This document shows, piece after piece, positions 36,624 to 45,184 of a stretch of DNA of 64,000 nucleotides; positions within the stretch are counted from its first letter, which is position 1; each line of letters opens with the position of its first letter. The translations under genes and the position numbers were made by a program. The notes under the pieces are model-generated. The model was not told the origin of the DNA, made no database searches, and saw only the letters and a program-made list of their open reading frames with translations. This DNA comes from Telluria antibiotica. Its GTDB lineage: Bacteria; Pseudomonadota; Gammaproteobacteria; Burkholderiales; Burkholderiaceae_D. The stretch is taken from positions 124,001-188,000 of the forward strand of contig NZ_JAAQOM010000003.1 in assembly GCF_011682055.1 (NCBI RefSeq), in the 5' to 3' direction.

Positions 36624-37517
36624 TCAGGATTTCTGAATGCGCGAGCCGGCGCCGAACTTGCCGAGATGCCATTTGGCGATGGAGACGACGCGCTTGTAGT
36701 TCTGGCGCACCCAGACCTTGGGCGGCTTGATCGGGTGCCACAGCACGTCCTTGCGGCGGCCGGCGAACAGGCGGATGTTCATCGTGCCGAAGCTGCCGTT
36801 CTTCTGGAAGCCGTCGTTCGGCAAGCCGTAATAGTGCTTGTTGCGGTCTTCGTCCGCAACGTACTTGCCGTTGCCGCCGAAGTCGACGACGTCCATCCCC
36901 GCGTGCTTGAGGATCGTGGCCCACATGTTTTCGCTGTGTCCCGACCAGCCTTCGCGGTAGTAGCGGTCGATCGTGTCGAGCGCCGCGGCGCTGATCCGGA
37001 AGAACGTCAGGAAGATCAGCCAGGTGTCGGCCGGCTTGACGTCGCCGCCGGGCGAACGCAGCATCGACGCATACGCCCAGTCGTCATAACCCCGCGCCAG
37101 GTGGGACGCAAGGAGGTCACCGCGGCGGCCGTCCAGGCTGGCGAGCAGGCCGTACGGGTCGCCCGAATACTCGACGTCGTCCTCGATCACCCAATACTGC
37201 GCGTACTGCGGCGCCGCTTTGCGGGCCAGCAGGGCCATGAGGTCGCAGTTGCCGGGAATGAGGCGGAACGGCCGCGCCGCGCCCTTGATCGGGTAGTCGA
37301 GGGTGTCGACGGCGTCCTGGCTGAACACGTAATGGTCCATGCGCACGCCGTCCAGGTCGACGTTGCGCACTTCCGTCCGGGCGTTGGGAAGATAGGACAC
37401 GAGGGCGAATTCGTAATTCGGTCCCAGTCGCAGGAACGCTTCGCGAAAACGCAGCAGGCGTTTCTTGACGTGGACGGGATCGGTCGTCTGGAACAGCAGG
37501 ATTTGTTGGGGCGCCAT
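36624..37517 (-). CDS. Putative glycosyltransferase with acidic DxD-like motif
   Basis: The 297-residue product begins MAPQQILLFQTTDPVHVKKR (ATG 37517). An in-frame GTG at 37544 is an alternative; neither has a strong ribosome site. It contains YWVIEDDVEYSGDPYGLL near residues 105-125, which looks like a metal-binding ED/DxD motif, and DTWLIFLTFFRISAAALD. No transmembrane segment is clear. I do not recognise a specific family with confidence. Position between the aminotransferase and ligase blocks suggests a transferase acting on the same polymer. Confidence 0.6.
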   Translation of the reverse strand: MAPQQILLFQTTDPVHVKKRLLRFREAFLRLGPNYEFALVSYLPNARTEVRNVDLDGVRMDHYVFSQDAVDTLDYPIKGAARPFRLIPGNCDLMALLARKAAPQYAQYWVIEDDVEYSGDPYGLLASLDGRRGDLLASHLARGYDDWAYASMLRSPGGDVKPADTWLIFLTFFRISAAALDTIDRYYREGWSGHSENMWATILKHAGMDVVDFGGNGKYVADEDRNKHYYGLPNDGFQKNGSFGTMNIRLFAGRRKDVLWHPIKPPKVWVRQNYKRVVSIAKWHLGKFGAGSRIQKS

Positions 37518-37892
37518 GGTTTCTATCGTTGGCTGGGGGTGCACTCTCGGGAAATGTCTAGCGTGTAGACAAAAAGATACTAACAGGCCAATATTCCCGA
37601 GTCCACCCCTGCAAAAAATCCGTGAACTATCTGTCGTGTAAAGTTAACGATCGCCGCGGCCCGTTCGTTCCGTGAATACGGGCCGCCGTCGTCGTGTTTG
37701 TCGTGCTGTCCGGCTTCGTCCTTGCCCACGCCGCGCCGCGCGCGGCACGGCCGGTGGCGCCGCTGGGCGAGTCGCCGGAAGGCCACGCCGGGCCGTAAGC
37801 TGTTCCATACGCGCGGCCCGAACTGGTAAGATGGGCATTTGCCCGACCACGCCCTGCCAGCCACCCGCGCTGTGGGCAGAACCTTGGCAGCG
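37518..37892 (+). promoter_or_regulatory. 375-base divergent region with extended -10 promoter for the acyl ligase gene
   Basis: The gap separates the putative glycosyltransferase gene (leftward) from the acyl-CoA ligase gene (rightward). TTCCAT (37803-37808) and TGGTAAGAT (TAAGAT at 37827-37832) are spaced 18 bases apart and form an extended -10 promoter 60 bases before the ligase start. The rest is GC-rich with no small gene that I can support. Confidence 0.45.
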
Positions 37893-39467
37893 ATGAACCA
37901 TCTGATCCACGATTCCCTGTTCGACAGCGCGGCGCGCACGCCCACCGCCGAAGCGCTCGCGTACGGCGACAAGCGTTGCACCTATGCGCAGCTGGCGGCG
38001 CAAGTGCGCGCCGTCGCCGCGCTGCTGCTCGACGCACGACTGGAACCCGGCGCGCGCGTGGCCGTGTACATGGAAAAGCGCATCGAGAACGTGGCCGCCA
38101 TGTTCGGCGCCGCGGCCGCCGGCTGCGTCTTCGTCCCCGTCAATCCATTGCTCAAGCCGGAGCAGGTCGCATACATCCTCGCCGACTGCAACGTGCGGCT
38201 GCTCGCCACGACGGCCGAACGCCTCGCGCAACTGGCGCCCGTGCTGGACCGCTGCCCGGACCTGCGCGCCGTGCTGCTGGCCGATGGCGACGCGCTGCCC
38301 GCGGAGGCCGCGCTGCCCGTGCTGGCGTGGCCGGCGCGGCCGGCGCATGACGCAGCCACTTGCACGCCCCACCGCCGCATCGACACGGACGTCGCCGCGA
38401 TCCTGTACACGTCCGGCAGCACGGGCCAGCCGAAAGGCGTTGTGCTGTCGCACCGGAACATGGTCGCGGGCGCGCAGAGCGTCGCGAGCTACCTCGGCCT
38501 CACCGCCGCCGACCGCCTGCTCGCCGTGCTTCCCTTGAGCTTCGACTACGGCCTGTCGCAGCTGACGACCGCGTTCCTGTGCGGCGCCAGCGTCGTGCTG
38601 ATGAACTACCTGTTCCCGAAGGACATCGTGGCGATGGTCGCGCGCGAGCGCATCACGGGCCTCGCCGCCGTGCCGCCGCTGTGGATCGCGCTGGCGCGCC
38701 TCGCGTGGCCCGCCGATTGCACGCTGCGCTTCATCACGAATTCCGGTGGCGCCATGCCTGTGCCGACCGTGCACGCGCTGCGCGAAGCCTTGCCCGCCAC
38801 GCAGATCTTCCTGATGTATGGCCTCACGGAGGCGTTCCGCTCCACGTACCTGCCGCCGGACGAGGTGGCGCGCCGCCCCGATTCGATCGGCCGCGCGATC
38901 CCGAATGCGGAGATCCTCGTCGTGCGTCCGGACGGCACTGTGTGCGACGCCGGCGAACCGGGAGAACTCGTGCACCGCGGCGCGCTGGTGGCGCTGGGCT
39001 ACTGGAACGACCCCGCGCGCACGGCGCAGCGCTTCCGCCCCGCGCCCGGCCAGGACCCGGGCCTGCCCGTACCGGAACTCGCGGTGTGGTCGGGCGATAC
39101 GGTGCGCCGCGACGCCGACGGCTACCTGTACTTCATCGGCCGCAGCGACGACATGATCAAGGTGTCCGGCTACCGCATCAGCCCCACCGAGATCGAATCC
39201 GTGCTGCACGCGACCGGCCTCGTCGCCGAGGTGGCTGCGTTCGGCATCGACCATCCGCAGCTCGGCCAGGCCATCGCCGTGATCGCGGTGCCTGTCGAAG
39301 AAGGCGCGATCGATGCGGCCACGCTGCTGGCCGAATGCAAGCGCCGCCTGCCTGCGTACATGGTGCCGGCCCGCGTCGACCTGCGCGCAGGTCCGCTGCC
39401 GCGCAACCCGAACGGCAAGATCGACCGCAACCTGCTGCGCCATACTCTGCACACCAACGAAGCATGA
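37893..39467 (+). CDS. Acyl-CoA ligase (AMP-forming), exosortase A system-associated (TIGR03098 type)
   Basis: The 524-residue protein has the AMP-binding motif ILYTSGSTGQPKG at about 169-181. GLTEAFRSTYLPPDE follows, then YLYFIGRSDDMIKVSGYRISPTEIE, and the C-terminal lysine in NPNGKIDRNLL. It activates a carboxylic acid, probably loading the acyl carrier protein at 29039. It is followed by the PLP-dependent decarboxylase gene with a four-base overlap (ATGA), a standard pair in exosortase A loci. ATG 37893 is preferred over upstream frames. The acid is unknown. The matching ACP and hydrolases lie 8 kb away on the other side of the glycosyltransferase block. Confidence 0.92.
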   Translation: MNHLIHDSLFDSAARTPTAEALAYGDKRCTYAQLAAQVRAVAALLLDARLEPGARVAVYMEKRIENVAAMFGAAAAGCVFVPVNPLLKPEQVAYILADCNVRLLATTAERLAQLAPVLDRCPDLRAVLLADGDALPAEAALPVLAWPARPAHDAATCTPHRRIDTDVAAILYTSGSTGQPKGVVLSHRNMVAGAQSVASYLGLTAADRLLAVLPLSFDYGLSQLTTAFLCGASVVLMNYLFPKDIVAMVARERITGLAAVPPLWIALARLAWPADCTLRFITNSGGAMPVPTVHALREALPATQIFLMYGLTEAFRSTYLPPDEVARRPDSIGRAIPNAEILVVRPDGTVCDAGEPGELVHRGALVALGYWNDPARTAQRFRPAPGQDPGLPVPELAVWSGDTVRRDADGYLYFIGRSDDMIKVSGYRISPTEIESVLHATGLVAEVAAFGIDHPQLGQAIAVIAVPVEEGAIDAATLLAECKRRLPAYMVPARVDLRAGPLPRNPNGKIDRNLLRHTLHTNEA

Positions 39468-40696
39468 CTAACAAGCCACGCCACGCGCCGCAAATCTATT
39501 TTCCTGTCGTCGACGACGTCCTGCAGGTCGGCGGGATCCCGCTGACCCGGCTCGCGCAGCGCGTGGGCCGCACGCCTTTCTTCGCGGTCGACCGCGCGCT
39601 GTGCACGCAGCGCGTGCGCGAGCTGCGCGCCCAGCTGCCGCAAGGCGTGCTGCTGCACTACTCGATCAAGGCGAATCCGATGCCGGCGCTCGTGCAGCAC
39701 ATGGCGGGCCTCGTCGACGGCCTCGACGTCGCATCCGGCGGCGAATTGAAGACGGCGCTGGACGCCGGCATGGCGCCCGCGCGCATCAGCTTCGCGGGCC
39801 CGGCCAAGCAGGAGGCCGAACTGGCGCAGGCGGTGGCCGCCGGCGTGTGCGTGAACGTGGAGTCGGCGCGCGAGCTCGATGCCCTCGCGCGCGCCGGCGA
39901 CATGCTCGGCATCGCGCCCCGCATCGCGCTGCGCGTGAACCCGGACTTTGAACTGAAATCATCCGGCATGAAGATGGGCGGCGGCGCCAAGCCGTTCGGC
40001 ATCGATGCGGAAGAGGTGCCGCGCCTGCTGCGCATGGCGGCTGCGCTCGCCGTCGATTTCCAGGGCTTCCACGTCTTCGCCGGTTCGCAGAGCCTGCGCG
40101 CGGATGCCATCATCGACGCCCAGGCGAAGAGCATCGATCTCGCGCTGCGCCTGGCCGACGCGGCACCGGTCCCGGTGCGCCAGGTGAACATCGGCGGCGG
40201 CTTCGGCATCCCGTATTTCCCGGGCGAGGAACGGCTGGACGTGGCACCGATCGCCGCGCGCCTCGCACCGGAAGTCGACAAACTGACGGCCGCGCTGCCG
40301 CAGGCGAAACTGGCGCTGGAACTGGGCCGCTACCTCGTCGGCGAATGCGGCATCTACGTGATGCGCGTCGTCGACCGCAAGGTCTCGCGCGGCGAAGTGT
40401 TCCTCGTGGCGGACGGCGGCATGCACCACCACCTGGCCGCCTCCGGCAACCTGGGGCAGGTCATCCGCAAGAATTATCCGGTCGCCGTGGGCAATCGCGT
40501 GGCGCCCGCGGACAGCGGTCCGGCCAGCGTGACGGGCCCGCTGTGCACCCCGCTCGACATCCTCGCGGACCGCATGGAACTGGCGCATGCACAGGTCGGC
40601 GACCTGATCGTCGTGTTCCAGTCGGGCGCCTACGGCCCGTCCGCCAGCCCGGGCGCCTTCCTCGGGCACCCGGCGGCGCTGGAAGTGCTGGTCTAG
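39464..40696 (+). CDS. PLP-dependent decarboxylase, exosortase A system-associated (TIGR03099 type)
   Basis: The 410-residue protein is in the alanine-racemase fold group III with diaminopimelate/ornithine decarboxylases. LHYSIKANPMPAL holds the PLP lysine at about residue 69. DVASGGELKTAL, FHVFAGSQSLRAD, NIGGGFGIPYF and ELGRYLVGECGIY form the phosphate-binding and substrate sites. CTPLDILAD contains the cysteine of the second subunit. It may make the amine that the ACP-bound acid carries. It overlaps the ligase stop by four bases. Its own stop TAG is shared with the convergent ligase-like gene within CTAG. Confidence 0.93.
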   Translation: MTNKPRHAPQIYFPVVDDVLQVGGIPLTRLAQRVGRTPFFAVDRALCTQRVRELRAQLPQGVLLHYSIKANPMPALVQHMAGLVDGLDVASGGELKTALDAGMAPARISFAGPAKQEAELAQAVAAGVCVNVESARELDALARAGDMLGIAPRIALRVNPDFELKSSGMKMGGGAKPFGIDAEEVPRLLRMAAALAVDFQGFHVFAGSQSLRADAIIDAQAKSIDLALRLADAAPVPVRQVNIGGGFGIPYFPGEERLDVAPIAARLAPEVDKLTAALPQAKLALELGRYLVGECGIYVMRVVDRKVSRGEVFLVADGGMHHHLAASGNLGQVIRKNYPVAVGNRVAPADSGPASVTGPLCTPLDILADRMELAHAQVGDLIVVFQSGAYGPSASPGAFLGHPAALEVLV

Positions 40697-42030
40697 CGCT
40701 TGCGGGGCGCGGCGGCCGTTTCCGGCCGCTTCCACGCGCCGCCTTGCTGCTTGCGGCGCGACAGGAACGGCAGGCGCAGCGGCGGCGTGTTGTCCGGCTG
40801 CGGTGCGATGAACAAGACCTTTTCGAGGCAGACGAGGATCGCCAGCACGTAATAGGGCAGGTCGTAATAGGCCATCGCGAGGAACGCACCGGCCGTCATG
40901 TAGCCGATGATGCTGACCTGGCACATGCGGGCGGTCGTCGCGGCCCAGGCATATTCCGGATTCGTGCCGCACTTGCGTACGATGCGCGACCCGGTGCGCC
41001 ACGCGAACAAGAACATCAGCAAATACAGGAACAGGCCGATGTAGCCGTGCTCGCCCAGCACCTGGAAATAGATACTGTGGGCGACGTAGAACACGGTCGG
41101 ATCGGGCGCGTAAATCTGGAAGATCTTCGGCGTGAACGTGGCGAAACCGCCCCCGAGGGGCAGATGGTTGGCGACGTTGATCGCGAACCCCCACGAGTTG
41201 ATGCGGCCCATCGCCGACGCGTCCTGCTGGTAATTGTCGATCGAATGCATGCGTTCCATCCACGCGGGCGGCATCGCGACCAGCAGCAGCGGAATGACGA
41301 GCGCGAATATGAGGCCGGTCTTGAGCTTCGAGCGCGATTTCAGCCACAGGAACAGCGTCATCGCGGCACCGCCCAGCAAGGCGCCACGCGAATAGGAACC
41401 GATGACGGACACGCCGGTGAGCACCGCGACGGCGATGGCCGCACGCTTCGTCCATTTGGTCGGCGCGAACGAAGCCACCGCTACCGTCAGCGGAATACTC
41501 GTGATCATCGCCAGCGCCAGCGTGTTGTTGTCGCTGATATAGGTGCCCGGCGGGCCCAGCAGGCCGTTGTGGCCGCCGGTCGCGATGGTCCACAGCCCGC
41601 CCTTGAAACCCCAGAAGCCGAGCGACAGGACGACGGTGAGTAACAGGGCCTTGACGTCGTTGACGGTGCGCACGACGGCGATCGTCAGGATCACGATCAG
41701 CATCGTCTTCATCACGGTGCTCCATTCGTCCCAGGCGCCGGTCGGGTTGAGCGCGAAGACGGCCGTCAGCGTGACCCATAAGACCAGCAGGAGGAGCTGG
41801 ACGACGACGGGTGTGAACGGGACTTTCTTTTCTTCCTTCGAGGCCACCGTCGCGAGCAGCGTCACCACCGCGATGATCATCACGAACGGGAAGTTGCCGG
41901 CGAAGCCATAGGTCATCCGGTGCGGATTCATCAGGCTGAAGACGGCGTACATCAGCGCGCCCATAACAGGGCGCTTGAGTATGTAGGGGATGCTGGCCAG
42001 CATCACGATCAGGAGGAATATGTCACGCAT
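40693..42030 (-). CDS. Putative O-glycosylation ligase, exosortase A system-associated (TIGR03097 type; Wzy/WaaL-like)
   Basis: The 445-residue membrane protein has about ten to twelve hydrophobic segments and starts MRDIFLLIVMLASIPYILKRPVMGALMYAVFS. It contains SYSRGALLGGAAMTLFLW and the long periplasmic loop typical of O-antigen ligases (MERMHSIDNYQQDASAMGRINSW region, with a GHEHG-like VLGEHGYIGLFLYL). Such proteins join a glycan to an acceptor on the periplasmic side. In exosortase A systems the acceptor may be a protein or polymer. It shares a CTAG stop with the decarboxylase gene. It is the last gene of the long leftward operon. Confidence 0.9.
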   Translation of the reverse strand: MRDIFLLIVMLASIPYILKRPVMGALMYAVFSLMNPHRMTYGFAGNFPFVMIIAVVTLLATVASKEEKKVPFTPVVVQLLLLVLWVTLTAVFALNPTGAWDEWSTVMKTMLIVILTIAVVRTVNDVKALLLTVVLSLGFWGFKGGLWTIATGGHNGLLGPPGTYISDNNTLALAMITSIPLTVAVASFAPTKWTKRAAIAVAVLTGVSVIGSYSRGALLGGAAMTLFLWLKSRSKLKTGLIFALVIPLLLVAMPPAWMERMHSIDNYQQDASAMGRINSWGFAINVANHLPLGGGFATFTPKIFQIYAPDPTVFYVAHSIYFQVLGEHGYIGLFLYLLMFLFAWRTGSRIVRKCGTNPEYAWAATTARMCQVSIIGYMTAGAFLAMAYYDLPYYVLAILVCLEKVLFIAPQPDNTPPLRLPFLSRRKQQGGAWKRPETAAAPRKR

Positions 42031-42039
42031 GCTGCGTCC

Positions 42040-43947
42040 TCACGTGCCCGCGCTCACGCGCAGGAAGGCGTCGAACATCATCAGCGACCACAGTGCCACG
42101 CTGTGGTCCGCGGTGCCCGCGTGGTGCTCGGCCACGAGCTTTTCCAGGTAGCGGCGGTTGAAGATGCCCGTATCGACGAGGCGCGCGCCCAGCACCGCGT
42201 CGCGCACGGCGGCGCGCAGCGGGCCGCGCAGCCAGGCCGCCAGCGGAATCGAAAAGCCTTTCTTCGACCGGTACATGATGTCGTGCGGGAGATGCGGTTC
42301 CAGTGACTTTTTCAGGATGTACTTGCCTTCGCCGCCGCGCAGTTTCAGGCTCGGGGGCAGCGTCGCCGCGTATTCGCAGAACTCGTGGTCCAGCAGCGGC
42401 ACGCGCACTTCCAGCGAATGGGCCATGCTGGCGCGATCGACCTTCGTGAGGATGTCGCCCGGCAGCCAGGTCTTGAAATCGAGGTACTGGATCAGCGACA
42501 GCGGGTCGTCCGTCGGCGCCTGCGCGGCGTGTTCACGCATCACGTCGATCGCGCGGTAGCCCTGCAGGTCGCTCTTGAAGCCGTCCGAGAACAGCTGGTT
42601 GCGCTGGCGGTCGGTCAGCCGCGACACGCCGTGGAAATAGCCCTCGACGAGGTCGCGCGCGATCGCCTCGAACGTCGTCTTGGCACGGAACACGCGCGGG
42701 GCCCAGTCGGCCTTCGGGTACAGGCTGCCCAGGGTGCCGAACAATGGCTTCCTGATCGCTTCCGGCACTTTCGAGCGCACGCTGTGCTCGGCCATCGCGA
42801 AGCGGTAGCGGCGGTAGCCGGCGAAGTTTTCGTCGCCGCCGTCGCCCGACAGCGCCACCGTCACGTGGCGGCGCGCCAGCTGGCACACGCGGTAGGTCGG
42901 GATCGCGGAGCTGTCGGCGAACGGCTCGTCGTACAGGTGCGCCAGCGTGTCGATCAGGCCGTAGTCGTCCTTGTCGACGATCTGCGCATGATGGTGCGTG
43001 CGGTAGCGCTGCGCGACCTGCATGGCGTACTGCGTCTCGTCGAATTCCGGATCGTCGAAGCCGATCGAGCACGTGGTGACGCCTTCGCTGACCGAGCCGT
43101 CCCGTGCGCCCGCCATCATCGCGACGACGGCGCTGGAATCGACGCCGCCGGACAGGAAGGCGCCCAGCGGCACTTCCGATTCCATCTGACTTTTGACGGC
43201 TTCGCGCACGCGGTCGATCAGCTCGGCCTCGACGTCCGCTTCCGGCCGCGCCGGCGCGACGTTGAACGACAGGTCCCACCAGCGCTTCGGCTGGACGGCG
43301 CGGTCGCCGACCTTCAACAGGATCGAGTGGCCGGGGCTGAGTTTATAGGCGTTGTGGAAGATGGTGTTCGGTTCCGGCACGTAGCCGTACGCGAAGTAAT
43401 CCTCGACGGCGCGCGGGTTCAGCTTGCGCGACAGTTCGGGGAAGGTCATGATCGACTTCAGTTCCGAGCCGAACACGAACAGGCCGCTCGGGAGCAGCGA
43501 ATAGAACATCGGCTTCACGCCCACGTGGTCGCGCGCGAGGAACAGCGTCTGCTTCCTGCGGTCCCACACGCCGAACGCGAACATGCCGCGCAGGTGGCGC
43601 ACGCAATCCTCGCCCCACGTGAGCCACGCGTTCATGACGACTTCCGTGTCCGACTTCGTGCGGAACACGTGGCCCAGCGCGATCAATTCGTCGCGCAGGA
43701 TCCGGTAGTTGTAGATCTCGCCGTTGAAGACGAGGGCCACGTCGCGCGCGGCGTTCAGGAATGGCTGCTGGCCAGTGGCCACGTCGATCACGGACAGGCG
43801 GCGGTGGCCCATGCCCAGCGCCTTTTCCAGATACAGCTCGCCTTCGTCGGGACCGCGGTGGTGCTGGCTTTCGTTCATGCGCCGCAGCGCTTCGCGGTCG
43901 ATGTCCCGGTTGCCTTGGGTGTCAAAGATTCCGACTATTCCGCACAT
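42040..43947 (-). CDS. XrtA/PEP-CTERM system amidotransferase (asparagine synthase-like, TIGR03108 type)
   Basis: The 635-residue protein has the N-terminal glutaminase domain, starting MCGIVGIFD with the nucleophile Cys2, then RGPDEGELYLE, and an ATP-pyrophosphatase domain with the PP-loop SGGVDSSAVVAM at about 268-279. Length and architecture match AsnB-like enzymes. In exosortase A loci this family is thought to transfer ammonia to a sugar or polymer carboxyl group, making an amide. This fits the uronic acids made by the two nucleotide-sugar dehydrogenases. It is not general asparagine synthetase by context. Confidence 0.94.
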   Translation of the reverse strand: MCGIVGIFDTQGNRDIDREALRRMNESQHHRGPDEGELYLEKALGMGHRRLSVIDVATGQQPFLNAARDVALVFNGEIYNYRILRDELIALGHVFRTKSDTEVVMNAWLTWGEDCVRHLRGMFAFGVWDRRKQTLFLARDHVGVKPMFYSLLPSGLFVFGSELKSIMTFPELSRKLNPRAVEDYFAYGYVPEPNTIFHNAYKLSPGHSILLKVGDRAVQPKRWWDLSFNVAPARPEADVEAELIDRVREAVKSQMESEVPLGAFLSGGVDSSAVVAMMAGARDGSVSEGVTTCSIGFDDPEFDETQYAMQVAQRYRTHHHAQIVDKDDYGLIDTLAHLYDEPFADSSAIPTYRVCQLARRHVTVALSGDGGDENFAGYRRYRFAMAEHSVRSKVPEAIRKPLFGTLGSLYPKADWAPRVFRAKTTFEAIARDLVEGYFHGVSRLTDRQRNQLFSDGFKSDLQGYRAIDVMREHAAQAPTDDPLSLIQYLDFKTWLPGDILTKVDRASMAHSLEVRVPLLDHEFCEYAATLPPSLKLRGGEGKYILKKSLEPHLPHDIMYRSKKGFSIPLAAWLRGPLRAAVRDAVLGARLVDTGIFNRRYLEKLVAEHHAGTADHSVALWSLMMFDAFLRVSAGT

Positions 43948-43989
43948 GGTTTGCTTTCTTGCTTGTTCGTTGGGTGAAACGGAAACGCG

Positions 43990-45156
43990 TCAGTGTGCCT
44001 TGTTTCGGCAAAGTCCGTCGTACAGGGCGCCGTAGGCGGTCACCATGGCACGCAAGCTGAAACGGTCTTCCACACGCGCGCGCGCGGCGGCGCCGTGCGT
44101 GGCGCGCAAGCCCGCGTCCTGCGCGTAGCGGGCCAGCGCGTCCGTCAGCGCGGCGACGTCGCCGACGGGGACCAGGAGGCCCTGCACGCCCTCGTCCACC
44201 ACTTCCGGTATGCCGCCGACGCGCGACGCGACGACGGGCAGGCCGCACGCCATCGCTTCCAGCATCGACACGGGCGTGCCTTCGGCCAGCGACGGGAGGG
44301 CGAAGATCGAGAACGAGTGCAGCACGGCGGCGATGTCGGCGCGCGCGCCCGGCAGCCACACGGCGTCCGTCAGGCCCAGGCTCGCGACCTGCTCGCGCAC
44401 GGCCGGCAGCAGCGGACCGTCGCCCACGATCGCCAGCTTCAGGCGCGGCGCGAGCTGCGGCAGCTGCGTGCGCAGCCGCGCGAACCCATCGACGAGGGCG
44501 CGGTGGTTCTTGACGTCCTGCACGCGGGCGACGGTGCCGATGACGATGTCGTCCGCCTGGAACGGCGCATCCGCGGCGGGCGTGCCGCCGGGCGCGTACT
44601 TGTCCGTGTCGACGCCGTTCTTGATGAACAGCGTCTTCGCGGTGGGGATGCGCACGACGTCGCCGAGCCAGCGGTTCAGGTCCTCCGACACGGGGATGAA
44701 GCGGTCGACGAACGGCACGAGGCGCCGGCGCAGGAAGTTGTGCTTCGGGTTCAGCCCGTGCGGGTCGCTCGCGTCGCGGCCGTGTTCCGCGTGGATGCGC
44801 ACGGGGACGCCCGCCATGGTCGCCGTGAACGCGTACTCCAGCGCAGCGAGGTTGTACGTGTGCAGGACGGCCGGACGCAGGCGCCGCATCAGGCGCCAGA
44901 ACGTCAGGTGCGTGCCGAGGCCGAGGCCAGGCGGCTTGCCGAGCGCGAAGAGTTCGACGTCGCGGCGCGCGATGCGGTCGGCGAACGACGTGTACGTGGT
45001 CAGGCAGACGACGGCGTGGCGCCATGCGGGCATGCGGTTGATGCAGTCGACGAGGAGCGTCTCCAGGCCGCCCACGCCGAGCGAATACACGAGGTGCACG
45101 ACGAGCGGCCGCGTGTCGACGCCGGACGGCGCGAGCGTAGTGGCAGGTGCGTTCAT
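43990..45156 (-). CDS. PEP-CTERM/XrtA system glycosyltransferase (TIGR03088 type)
   Basis: The 388-residue GT4 protein begins with a short leader and VVHLVYSLGVGGLETLLVDCINRMP. NRWLGDVVRIPTAKTLFIKNGVD lies at the start of the donor domain. The diagnostic E-x7-E motif is in SLAEGTPVSMLEAMACGLPVV. The acceptor residues are not predictable. The gene is in the leftward operon 28 bases before the next glycosyltransferase gene. It probably adds one sugar of the repeat unit in the cytoplasm. Confidence 0.9.
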   Translation of the reverse strand: MNAPATTLAPSGVDTRPLVVHLVYSLGVGGLETLLVDCINRMPAWRHAVVCLTTYTSFADRIARRDVELFALGKPPGLGLGTHLTFWRLMRRLRPAVLHTYNLAALEYAFTATMAGVPVRIHAEHGRDASDPHGLNPKHNFLRRRLVPFVDRFIPVSEDLNRWLGDVVRIPTAKTLFIKNGVDTDKYAPGGTPAADAPFQADDIVIGTVARVQDVKNHRALVDGFARLRTQLPQLAPRLKLAIVGDGPLLPAVREQVASLGLTDAVWLPGARADIAAVLHSFSIFALPSLAEGTPVSMLEAMACGLPVVASRVGGIPEVVDEGVQGLLVPVGDVAALTDALARYAQDAGLRATHGAAARARVEDRFSLRAMVTAYGALYDGLCRNKAH

Positions 45157-45184
45157 CGTCGTGCCTTCCGTGCCTGTCGTGCCA

